Assembly: GCF_001949145.1 (NCBI RefSeq)
Contig: NW_019091366.1
Location: 740,492-804,491 of the forward strand
Length of the DNA: 64,000 bases
Source: Acanthaster planci
Taxonomy: Eukaryota; Echinodermata; Asteroidea; Valvatida; Acanthasteridae
Direction of reading: 5' to 3'
The first letter of the stretch is position 1. Each line of letters begins with the position of its first letter. This document shows, one piece after another, positions 10,601 through 21,100 of this stretch. The notes beneath the pieces are model-generated. The model ran no database searches and had not been told where the DNA came from. It saw only the letters and a program-made list of their open reading frames with translations. The translations under genes and the position numbers were made by a program.

Positions 10601-12552
10601 AACCCGCTGGACAAGCTGGAGGAGACGGCTGCACCGTCTTACGCACCAGCGGCCAGTCAGAGCAAGCCCAGCAAGCCACCGTCCTCGCTCCTCAAGAACT
10701 TGGGTAAAATATACGTTGAGATTGGACCAAGCTCTTGGAACTCCTGAAGTTTTATATGCAAAGAAATTAGTTGCTTAACAAATGAGACTAAATCTCACAA
10801 AATGAGTCTTAAGGTCATTTTTTCAGTCCTTCTAAGTCTGCATTGGAACAAACAAACTGAGCCCTTCTTTGAGGTATCATTCGATATGGCGTCTTGAAAA
10901 TGGACATTATGCAGGTGAAACAAGATAAGGGAACTTACCGAGTCACACAGTGCAAGGTTGTTTTAATACCCTTTTACCAAAGAGTAGTTCTGCTAAGCAA
11001 GATTTCTGCTTAGCAGCTTTTTGAAATTGGCTCTTGGTCTTCATGATCAAGGTCGATGACATTGCCCTCCATCAGTTGGAGTAGGACTCGGTCAAATCAT
11101 GGGTCATAAATGGATTTATAGCAGAATTAGAGTTTGGAATGTTTTGTTATGTGTCAGTCATGATTCTTGCATTTATCAGATGACTTGGGTATATATATGG
11201 CTGTGTGTGATCAACTCCAGTGCACTATTAATGAAGTTACATCATCGTAAGCCAACATTTTGCAATTACACACTGCTTTTTCAACAGTTTTAGTTATTTT
11301 TTTTACATGCCACACAGAACAGCCACTGTCCACCAAGACAGCACGAGACAACCTCCAGCACCAACTCCAACAGTCCCTGGAGCAGTCTGGCTTCAACCTC
11401 CAAAACCCGACAGTTACCGTCGCCCCAACACCTGCCACTCCGACTTCCCAACCACCGGTCAAGCCCCCACCCAAGCCTACCGTCACCAGTCCCACCTTCC
11501 AGCAGCCAGGGGCATCGGTCGGGATGACGCCTGTCCCACCCACGGCTGTGCCCGTCGAGCCTACGCCCCCCGCCCAGGTACCGCCAGCTGCTGCCATGGC
11601 CGGTGCCAGCGGTGCCAGCGGTGCCCAGAAGAAGAACCTGTCTCTAACGGTGAGTTATATTTCATAAGTTTCATTCAGATGTATCCAGAATTGAAGGAGC
11701 CCTGTTCATTTTCTGTTGAGACTTACCTATCGTCCAAGACGATGTGATTCTAAACGATGACAGAGTGCTATCACAATCAAACTAAGAACTGAGAAGATTT
11801 GTCTTCTGCTAGAATTGGCCTTTGAAGACATGCAAGAGAAAACCTTTTAACATTCCAAAATGGTTGGAATCTCAAGACAGTGCCTGTAATGAGGGAAACC
11901 TTCCTTCACTTTTCAAGAGTCTGTAGGACTGGAGTGTACAACACATTTCAAGCAATAAAAATCTTAATAAATTGTATTCCATTTGGGCATCACGCAGCCT
12001 TATGTGTGGTAAAAGTGTAATCAATCACGGCTAAGATCCGACGAGTACCCCTTATAAAGTCAGCCTTGCTGCATGCTGGGTAGCAACATGTTGGTAACAA
12101 GCTCGATTCCCCCTTTGCATCCTCTCAGAGAGATCAAATGGTGGCTGCCCAGGAGATGTTCCGTCAGTCCAACAAGGTGACTCGCCCCGAGAAGGCCCTC
12201 ATTCTGGGTTTCATGGCTGGCGCCAGAGGTAAGGCATTAACACCAAATCCATCCCACAAGCTTGAGTACACAATGTGCTTCGAAACTTTAAATTTCCGCC
12301 CAGTGTTGCACAGAAATATTGGTGAGTTTCCCAGGCATGTGCACTACTTTAACATTTTCTGTTTTTTTTGTGTGATCAGACAACCCATGTCCCCAGCAGG
12401 GTGACATCGTCACAATCCGCCTCAGCGAAAACCGCGAGATGGTGCCGCGCGCCGACGATCTGGGCACCGATGAAATGACAGTAGACACGTACTTTGAGAT
12501 GAACTATGCCACAGGCAAATGGAGACGGTACAAGAAGTACAGACCGCTCTGA
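7441..12552 (+). CDS. NELFA: NELF-A, negative elongation factor subunit A (complete gene, ten exons)
   Basis: Joined exons are 7441-7653, 8102-8273, 8692-8853, 9304-9387, 9624-9739, 10082-10151, 10488-10703, 11318-11649, 12129-12228 and 12380-12552. All have GT-AG borders and compatible phases, and give 545 aa (human is 528). The protein is the NELF subunit that, with NELF-B, C/D and E and with DSIF, holds promoter-proximal Pol II in the nucleus. The N-terminus (SDTNLWLHNKLG) and the helical region to about residue 182 (CQYLNKNAL, FTLKRKPKSAALRAELLQK) match the conserved part that binds NELF-C. A basic segment follows (GANREAKKRKK, about 258-268), then a Pro/Ala/Thr-rich linker (about 290-445), then the conserved C-terminus (NKVTRPEKALILGFMAGAR and FEMNYATGKWRRYKKYRP). 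ATG 7441 is chosen because it aligns with the vertebrate start. An in-frame ATG at 7387 would add 18 residues. Confidence 0.97.
8102..8273 (+). CDS. NELFA: NELFA exon 2
   Basis: The exon follows acceptor TTCTGCACAG and encodes residues 72-128, FQGELNAIIHLARSDPDQWV through VLYDLRKH, with donor GTGAGTG after one base of the next codon. It aligns with human MKGALMEIIQLASLDSDPWV and the D-T-G-S-L-N-L segment. Confidence 0.93.
8692..8853 (+). CDS. NELFA: NELFA exon 3
   Basis: This exon encodes the split residue 129 (Met) and residues 130-182, including LPLECQYLNKNAL and KHFTLKRKPKSAALRAELLQ, the most conserved block of the protein. The acceptor is CATCTCAG and the donor GTAAGC, leaving one base. 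Confidence 0.93.
9304..9387 (+). CDS. NELFA: NELFA exon 4
   Basis: A short exon for residues 183-210 (SVEAAQQTKKQ through NRTRKMDD), after acceptor CTACTCAG and before donor GTGAGTG. It corresponds to human STETAQQLKRS through LLRKMD. Confidence 0.9.
9624..9739 (+). CDS. NELFA: NELFA exon 5
   Basis: This exon encodes residues 211-249, TAPLRGIPKSTTGFRAAPS through NREGGTK. The PL-[RK]-GIPK motif matches human PLKGIPK. The acceptor is TCTCGTAAAG and the donor GTACGAAG, ending on a complete codon. Confidence 0.92.
10082..10151 (+). CDS. NELFA: NELFA exon 6
   Basis: This exon encodes residues 250-272, LLDITEQPLGGANREAKKRK and following, matching human LLDISELDMVGAGREAKRRRK. The basic run is a likely nuclear localisation signal. 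The acceptor is TACCTCGTAG and the donor GTGAGGT. Confidence 0.92.
10488..10703 (+). CDS. NELFA: NELFA exon 7
   Basis: This exon encodes residues 273-344. It begins with an E/Q/A/K-rich helix, continues with the conserved ATPDYAA, and then enters the low-complexity Pro/Ser/Thr linker. It ends LLKNL before donor GTAAAAT. GC content rises sharply against the flanking introns. Confidence 0.92.
10990..11016. repeat. Perfect 10-bp hairpin in NELFA intron 7
   Basis: CTGCTAAGCA, AGATTTC, TGCTTAGCAG. It is followed shortly by TGAAATTGG, and the same TGAAATTGGG tail follows the hairpin-bearing repeat at 61000-61230. The two look like members of one dispersed family. Confidence 0.7.
11318..11649 (+). 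CDS. NELFA: NELFA exon 8
   Basis: The largest exon, encoding residues 345-455. It holds a Gln-rich helix (NLQHQLQQSLEQSGFNLQ), then a long Pro/Thr/Val-rich disordered linker, then QKKNLSLT, which matches human PKKNLSLT. The donor is GTGAGTT at a codon boundary. Confidence 0.93.
12129..12228 (+). CDS. NELFA: NELFA exon 9
   Basis: This exon encodes residues 456-488, RDQMVAAQEMFRQSNKVTRP and then EKALILGFMAGAR, nearly identical to human NELF-A. The acceptor is CATCCTCTCAG and the donor GTAAGGC, leaving one base. Confidence 0.94.
12380..12552 (+). CDS. NELFA: NELFA exon 10 (last)
   Basis: This exon encodes residues 489-545 and the TGA stop. It starts DNPCPQQGDIVTIRLSENRE and ends FEMNYATGKWRRYKKYRPL, matching the vertebrate C-terminus (TVFEMNYATGQWTRFKKYKP). 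The acceptor is TGTGTGATCAG. Confidence 0.94.
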
Positions 12553-13170
12553 ACGATCATACTCACTGCCTTGCTCTGAATCAAACCGCAACCTGCTGTA
12601 TCCTGTATGTGCACGGACCCATTGAGGGCGCTGTCTCTCTAAACAGTGCTGTGGTTCGTGGGATCCCTGTTACTCTGTTTTCTGGCAAGAGGTTGCAGCA
12701 AACGGGTAACAAGGAGCTTTTAAACTGCAAAGCCTGGTGTAACGATACAGCTCACTCCCAGGGACCCATGTTAGGGTCCCTACGAGTGAAATGATCACAT
12801 TGATTGTGCTGAGAGGTACAGAGAGAATCGCACATAGTGCATCGTCACTGGTTCCAAGTGAAGTGTATGCACCTTGGTGGTGCATGATCAGGTTACCGGG
12901 CAATTAGCCCAAGTCAACATTAATATGAAGTAGTTAAAAATCACAGCTGCGCTTCTCTGGTTCAACAATAGAGCTTGCAGTTTTCTCCAGTTCATGCAGG
13001 ACTTGCAGAGGAGTTTCATCAAGAATATGGACAAAGGTACTTGTTTTCACACGTCTCCTCTCATAAATAGATCAACACTTTAAAAAAGGCAATTTCTAGC
13101 AGATATGTTGTCAGTAAGCTGTAACTTTGCTGTCAGTGTGTAAATAAACAATATCATAATGTCATATCCT
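12553..13170 (+). other. NELFA: Probable NELFA 3' untranslated region
   Basis: After the TGA the first good AATAAA is at 13143-13148, followed by T/G-rich DNA (TGTCCTGTTGTC near 13179). A 3' UTR of about 600 nt ending near 13165 is therefore likely. This is inferred from sequence alone, and a second AATAAA at 13944-13949 is an alternative. Confidence 0.5.
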
Positions 13171-14948
13171 TTTATCATGTCCTGTTGTCATAATGCCTTT
13201 GAAATTAAATGGACATACACTGGAGAATACAAGAGGTAACCACCACAGACTTCGCACAAGCAAGTAGGTATTATTGCAAAGATTTGAAACAAAAATCACA
13301 AGACAAAGTTTTACCAGAATAATTTAAGTGGGGTGAAAATTAAGTTTTAAAAAACTGATATAAATGTGGCGAGAAATCACAAATACAATTCCTTGCAAAC
13401 CCTGCACTAGTCTACAGTATGAGTTGAAGTAAAGATCAAACTGCCAGGTAACTGAATGACATTTGAAGTGAGATTTGTACTCCGCTTTGTTAAATCCTTT
13501 TAACAGTTGGACTGAACAAAATTTTTTTTCATTGAAACATAAATTGTGAATATTTATTAAGAATATCTTCCAATAGTGTCCACGTATACCTCCTACAAAT
13601 TGGAGAAAAAAATCGCCACACCCAAGGTTGATAATAGAAAGATCATGTTCATTTTTAGATCAGTATTTACTGCATAGCAAGATTTCTATGTCATTTCTTT
13701 CTAAACTGTCAGTAATCAGGCACTTAAAACAATCTCTCTTACTCCTTTGATACACTATACCTTTATGACAAATACTTTTCTGAGTAGCATAAATTCCATT
13801 TAGTATAGTTTTAAACTACAGCAAACTTGACAATTTTATTAAATGGTAGCTGAATAATATACCAGGCAAACCACACGGCCTATTGAAATATGGCAACTTC
13901 TGATGTTCATGGCTTTCCATTCTTCGGCTCACAACTCACAAACAATAAAAGGAGTTAATTCCAACGATTTCATTTTGTATTTTAGTATTACAATCTGAGC
14001 GGTGAACAAAATCTGTGGATGCAATGTAAAAGTTGTAGTTCAAAAGCTGTGGTTTTTGTTTCTGCAAAAAAGGTGTCCTGATTAGGACTCCGTAACTTTT
14101 ACTTTTTGAACCAAGAGTTTGGGATATTTCCCTGATTCAAATATTCATTTGTAATCCGCTGTATCTTCTTGACAACAATCTGCTCATACACATAACATTT
14201 AATTATCATATACAGATACACTCAACTTTTAATATTAGCTACTAAGAATGACATTGAAAGTACTGAGATGTTACAATTTTTTTCTGAGTTAAGCAACATG
14301 CAGAAACACACAGCATTTTATCACTACACATAACATCATTCTCCACACTTGCACAGTGATTTGATTCAATTTTTGGAAGGCCTTCCCCAAAACAGTCATG
14401 TTTTGACATTGATCTGTGGAAGAAGTGGTTTTAATGGAGATGTAGTTCTATGTGGGGCCAAACAAATTTTAAGAAACCTTTTTTTTTTATTAAAGGTTGA
14501 TTACTCCAACTCTTGGTGCTTCACCACAAATTGAAGGTTGTGACCGTTCAATAAATTTTTGTAACAAATACGCATTGGTGAGTGCCCTCTGGATGCCATT
14601 GGTATCAGCTGACTAGAAATGTTCTTTTGTGATAGCTGGTGCATATCAGTTTGACAAAGTCTCAACACGTGCCCACGAAAAATCTGAAGCCAACAAAATG
14701 ACCACATTGTGCATATTTCTTAAACTAGATACGATTGTCCTGGAGTAAAAAAAAAAAAAGCTTGGAAGCTTAAGGAGTTTTGTAAGAACTGCAGCCCATC
14801 ATTCTAAAACCAGGCTGGCAGTTGCCCTTGGAAATAAAGGGATAATATGGTCAGTGGAATTGGTATTTATTTAATGAACATGGACATGGAATATGTCAGG
14901 GTTAACAAGTCAATGTTGGGACGAAAACTCTCTCTTGGGCCAAATTTT
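13171..14948. other. Convergent intergenic region between NELFA and prominin gene B
   Basis: This AT-rich tail-to-tail spacer has no recognisable exon. It should include the 3' UTR of gene B: on the minus strand an AATAAA lies at 14871-14866, about 80 nt past the stop, with others at 14490-14485 and near 13550. The two transcripts may overlap if distal sites are used. Confidence 0.55.
14866..14871 (-). terminator. Candidate poly(A) signal of gene B
   Basis: AATAAA on the minus strand, 78 nt past the stop codon of gene B. It is the first match downstream. Cleavage would fall near 14850. Confidence 0.45.
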
Positions 14949-15118
14949 TTACAAGTAGGTAGCAACACGTGGCTTCTTGTTGTATTCCCGCATGTCGCGC
15001 ACCACACTTTGTTGATTCTGTCGCTGAAGTGGGTCCTGACTGTAGCCATATCGGTATGAGTCGGTGTCCACCGAGGGCATGCCATAGGGGCGGTTCTTGG
15101 GCATATCCCAATCAGGGT
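14949..15118 (-). CDS. PROM1: Prominin gene B last exon
   Basis: The exon follows minus-strand acceptor TTTCCTCCTAG at 15120-15119. It starts with two bases that complete a phase-1 codon (Asp when joined to the proline-rich exon). It encodes 55 further residues (PDWDMPKNRPYGMPSVDTDS and onward), ending KKPRVATYL and TAA. It is rich in Tyr, Asn, Arg and Asp, with several possible tyrosine phosphorylation sites. The C-terminal T-Y-L fits a class I PDZ-binding pattern. The phase match with every upstream tail exon is the main support for joining it to prominin. Confidence 0.8.
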
Positions 15119-18100
15119 CTAGGAGGAAAGGGAAGAGAGAGGTTAAATGGTTAAAATATTCTCAGAGGGTGAAAATGTTTATATTTTATTGCATTATTGA
15201 TTCATTTTGATTTCTTTTTGCTTTATAAACTGAGCAAACTTGGATTATTAGAGTGTCTATGAAATAAAACCCTACTTTTCATCCCTCATCCCTTAAAAAT
15301 GTAACGTTTGGGATTAATTCTTGCCACCTAGTACTAGCATCCAATTGAAAGCATACTTCAAGATGCCACAACCAAAAACCAACAACCAAGTTGTGTGAAG
15401 CAAAGTTCACGACTCTTTAAAAATTTCTTGAAAATGTGGAAAATACATGTGCATTCATTTCAATATAGGCAGAGCAAAATGCCATATGTGAGGGAAAAAT
15501 CAATACAAAACAATGTCTAAATAGTCCCATCACAATAATGAAGGTAAAAAGTATATCAAATGGGGGAAGGAAGTAGACGAAAATAAAACTAACGTCCCTT
15601 GGTATCAGATTGTTCACAAACAATGCAGGAAATGAAATAGATATTTACAAGTTGGAATTTGCTTTGAAAAAATGCGCATTTGCATTGAAAAATGAGAGTT
15701 TGGCATTTGTCTTACTGTGCTCTGAAAGCATGAGATGATTATGGAACACTTCATGTCGCAACACTGCTGTTGTATGTGGAGGTGGTTCTTCAGCCAAAAT
15801 GAGAGGCTAATGAGCTGTGAACAAAAACTGATGAAATTAATGAGCATGTGATGTTACCGATGGGCAGGTCCTGGGTTTGGCTGGCCTGTCTTGTGATGTG
15901 GATTCTTGGTGGGGGTACAGGAACCGGGGATTTGCCGGATGCCAGTGAGCGGCCAGAGATCGTTGATAATGACGATGAAGCTCGGGGAGGAGGAATCGGC
16001 GGCACGGCTTGCGTTGATAGTTGGGTAGATGAAGATGGATATGACGGTGATGGAGAGGATGATGTGATGGCTGTTTGACGCTGCAGGATTCTCTGTGGGC
16101 GTGGTCTTACTACTGGGAGGATATCCGGTTGGGGGAGGGGCTGGGAGGTGGGTGGAGGGGGCAGTGGAAGTGGGGGAGATGGAGGAGGGGAAACAGTCGG
16201 TTGGCGGAACACCACCCGGTGCTGCCTGTTGAGCATGCCTGGCGATATCAGGATGGAGGGCAGTGGACCAGGCAGGGAAGTGGGCGGGACTTGCGGTTGC
16301 ATCTGGGGGGCGGGCAGAGCTGCTGGGGGCTGCTTGGGGTTAGCAACAGCCTGGGAATTCACATAGAGTGGGGATGGAGGAGTAACAGGCTGGGATGGTT
16401 GCACAATGATATGGCTGGGGTTGGTAGGGGGAAAGGCCATGGATGGGGAAAGGGTACAGTAAACTGCTGGGCGGGGTGGGGCAAAAAGGGGATCTGAGGG
16501 CTGGGGGAAGGGGGTGATCCGCTCGGAGAGAGGGTAGGGTCCGGGGATAATCACTGGGAAGGCTACACAGTGATTGCAGAACCAATAAGAATTTTTCATC
16601 AGTCGATACAATTTACATAGCTTTAATCTAATGAGTAACAAGTTAGCTGTTAAAATAAAGTGGACTAAAGGAAACCTGACCCATTGTCAGTAGAAAAAAA
16701 TAACAGAGAGGTCAGGATTCGAACCCCAGACCAGTGGACTGCAATGCCTGTCTTCTAATTATCTAGGTAAGTCATTAACTGATAGCTAGAGCATCATAAA
16801 TGTGGTCTTGGATTGGACTCCTGACCTCAGTCAAGTTCCTGAGCTCAAACTCAATTCAAAAACATCAAGACACAAACACTCATCACAGATTTTATTTGCA
16901 CAACCTCAATTTACACTCTCTAAACCATTTTTCAATAATTGGTAAAAATGGCCCAGTTGCAATGGGTTAAGAAAGAAGGTCTGACAATTACACCATCCAC
17001 ATCACCTAGTTCAACGGGTCACTATTTTAGTAAAACACCTTTTGCCATGCTACAACACAGTTAGCAGTATAACCAAATATACACAACTTTAGATAGACAT
17101 CAACAACTATTTTTTTAATATATTTTTACTATTCATGATTTAAACTTAACCCGTGGAGATCATTTCCTGGGAAGAAGGATGAGGACCAGTTTTTGTCATT
17201 TCACACACATTATTGGGAATTACAGTTAATATTTGGAAAAATCTGTGACTTGTTAGCAGACACAGAGGAGTGTTCCATTTGAAGGGGAAAAAAGGGGTAG
17301 AAATGATATTAAAGAGTACCATCTTCAAATGACGACTGTCGACTCATAGCTGATTGGTCAAATGAGTCAGGTGACAGGAAAGATGTAGATTGGTGGTCAT
17401 CGTCTGCTTGGTCAGCATATAAGAATGTGACATATGAATTATTCATATATGGAAATGATGTATTCATGTTAATGAGATTTGCCATGAATAATTCCAAACT
17501 TAACAGCAACATTTTTAATGAGGTTTTTGTTTACTTGCAAACACAGTGAGAGAAAATTTGACCAATCCAAATGTGATGATTAATGCTAGTTACTCAAGGC
17601 GTGAATTGTTCAACATGAAAACAATTTTTCAAGCTTTTCATATTTTGGAAGAAGTTGACCTTGTGAACTAGTTCTACATGTTTTAAAAGTGAAGACATCA
17701 TTGTAAACAAAACAGTGCAAGGGCAAATGAAAAACATATTCTGTGAAATTAAAACTTCTTCCAGTAATTTGGAAACATTTCTTTTTCTGTGCCTGGTGTG
17801 ATGTCCTTGCGCTTTTCATTCATGTTGTTTGGGATTACAGATGGCAAAGACTGGCAACTTTGTTTCAATAGAAAAACTGTTTCATGAGTACCGTATCCAG
17901 CGGACGGCTGTCTGCCCCAGTGCGGGTATGCCAGTGGCAACTCCTTGCTCGATCCCTGACGAGCTGATTAGAAAGAAACAAATATTCTTATAATACTGGC
18001 CAATTGAAAATTCCATTTTGATGTGTTAATAGAAACCCTCACACAGAGAATTTCCAACACACGGCCATTTTATGATGTGAAACCAGTTTTCACACAAACA

Positions 18101-21100
18101 CCTCTTGGGCCTCTCTGGTCACCTGAGTAACAATCTACTTAGAATTTGTGTTACGTTAACTCTTTTATGCAACCAGTAACAACCAATGGACTAGTTCTAG
18201 ACTCTCTTTCTGGTACTAGTCAAATGTGGGTACCAGTCATCTGTAGCGTTCAAGACCAAAAAAACGGCCTTAGGAGCAAAAATTACTTCAACCACATGGT
18301 GCAAATGCCTTGATCTGGGATTTCTCTTTTTCCGTCAAAAGTAAAAGGTAAAATGTGACAGACCTGGAAATAAAAGAGCCGCGACACTTCCAATGAAAAA
18401 AATTGGAAAACAATCTTCAACCAGTTTCTGTGATGACTCATGACTGGTTTAAACCAGTCGACAAATCGGTTTAAGCCGCACTCACTCCAAGCACTGTCCT
18501 CTCTGGATGCTTGCAAGCTGCTGCTCCTTGACCGCCGATACATCATCATGGCAGCCAGGCGGCGTCGGCGATGGGGTGAAAGCGAGTAAACCTCTACAGA
18601 AATATTGTGGGATGTACAGATGTTGTGGGTGTCATGAAAAAAATGAGATGATGCTCATGACATCTGCACAAAAACATGACCACATCGCGAAGACAACACT
18701 TGACAATGTTCAACATCTGCTTGGACACTTTCAGATGCTGGTGAAATACCCGACAGCGAGGAGCATGGTCTTGAGCATTTTCAAAGAGGCAACCTTTTGT
18801 GTTACACATTACTTGTAACAACAAAATACCTTTCATTTGAAAATAAATGCACAGGATGAATGTCTTCTGAGAACCCAAATTTCAAGAAACTCGGGAGCAT
18901 TCCATACTATGTGGCAATAACTAATTAATTTGCTATATAACACATTTTACGTACATTCCAAATACATTTTTACATGCAGCGAATGTCCCTTTCTCACAAA
19001 TACTGTCCTGTGATTGGTTAATGAAGTTTAGGCACTTCTTATGCCGTCATCGTTACAAAGACATACGATTGGCCACATATTCTTGGAGCATACCATCTTC
19101 CAAGGAGGGGTGCCTGCTATATGGTGGGAGGGACAGGCTTGCAGGAGCATGCATGGAAGGTCTTGTAATTCCAGCACTCGATGACGGGCCAACTTGAGCA
19201 TCTAAGATTTTATCAAGAAAATAGAGATGTTTTCCTTTCAATACACTTCACAAAAAGGCAATTATGCATTAATTCCGTCACCCTTGCAATTTTACCACTT
19301 TTATACGCAATTTTAAGATCAGTAAAGTAAATACTCATCCATGCACATCTTTTTACACAATAAAATAAACTCAACTGGAACAACAGACACGTAAAGTTAA
19401 TTACTTGTACTGGATAACATTTTAAGTATTTGCAGTCTTAGAGCTAGCCAACAAACAACTATCAATTTTTAATTTGTGGAAGAATGAAAACCATAAAAGC
19501 TGGGTAAGTTGATTACCTTCATCCATTTTTCCAATGCTGTCCATACCAACATCCACAGGTTTCAGGTTACTCAGTTGTTAGTGTTCTCACAATAGGAGTA
19601 CATCTTGCGAACATGTAGTTATCTCTGGCACTGAGTCACAACGTGGACAGATCCCCCCCAAAATTCCACAGAACAATACTTGCCAACATCACATTCATAC
19701 AGTTTCCCCCATGTTAAAGAGTTACAAAAACATCTACTGAAGTGTTAATGGCATTTCTCAACATTTTTGGCAACTGGAAATCAGGTCATGTCAGGTCTAT
19801 GTTTGGTCTTGGAAAGAAGTAGCGCAAAACCAAAATAACCACAAAAGAAAAGATGGTGTCGTATTTGATAGAAAATGAACATGGGGAGATACGCTTTTTC
19901 TGAAACTGACTGCTTTACAACACTTCAAAAACGCTTTCTCAGATTATTGCTTGAAAACATTTTCCCAAGTCTACAGTTTTAAATTGCTTCCCAGTGACTT
20001 CCGCATTTCTCAGCTTCCTGAGACTTCCATGACTTTTCTCATGTTTCTCATGACACCAATTCCCTTGCCTTATGTAGGTTTTTTTCTGTGATTTTCTCCA
20101 CAACTTCCACAGACACAGGGAAAACCTGGGAATCAACAGGGAAGTATACCATCATGCTCAAGGGATTGCTGGGGTGGCAATTCTTCAAGCGATTGCCGTG
20201 GCGCTATTCCATGTAACATGGCTCGTATGAGCGTCCGTTTAGTCTCCCTCATGCGGTCTTCTAAGCATTGCATTGTGGGTAAGCAGAAGAAAAAAACACC
20301 AAGATTACAGAGGTTATTGCTCAGTTCTCTTAGCATAAAAAGTGATCATAATAAAGCAAATATGGTTACTCCATGTTCGTTACAGACACATCAAAGATCA
20401 TCTAGTAGATAATACATTATAGTCCCACTAAGGTGCGAAAAAAAAAGAGTATTGAGAAAGTTTGGCAACGACAAGGCTGAATCCTTATTGAGTCACCAGC
20501 CCTATACCTCACGAGTTAACTAGATCGAGTACCTGGACTTCAAAGGAAAAACTTTTGAGTTTTTATACCAATAAAAGCCTAATGTTAACAGCTCACTCAC
20601 TGGCAAATGTAAAACAAATATAAGAGGAAATGGTTATGAGAAATGACAAAGAAAACAACTGATTTATACATAGCAACCATTTTTTGTTCAGAACATGGTG
20701 TATTTTTATTATGAAAATGAGATATTCTATGATACAAAGTTAGTTCTGAGTTCTGTAGAGTACAAATGCAGTTTCCTTTCAGCACATTTCAGAAGGTATA
20801 ACATTCTAGCTATCCAGGTGATTTGTAGACATGAATGCACATATATTTATTCTCCAATATTAACATGAAAATCAGAATGTGCCTCTTACAAAAATGAACG
20901 TGACATCTGTTTACATGAAGACTTTTACTGGTTGAATCAAATCCTTTAAAACAGTAAAAATTTCCCTTAAACTATGCTAAGTTATATAGCACCAGAATGG
21001 GGAATTTCACAGTGAGTTTTAAGGTTTATATGAACAGAAATTAACAAGGTTTTTCTTATACCTGAAACCATTGAAACAACAAGTTATGCTTTTGAAGCTA

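Noticed and set aside
16715-16725. tRNA gene on the minus strand
   Set aside because: Only the T-loop/B-box matches; acceptor and anticodon arms do not form.
19515-19560. Possible further prominin tail exon with peptide LKPVDVGMDSIGKMDE
   Set aside because: The donor phase fits but no acceptor gives the matching entry phase without a stop.
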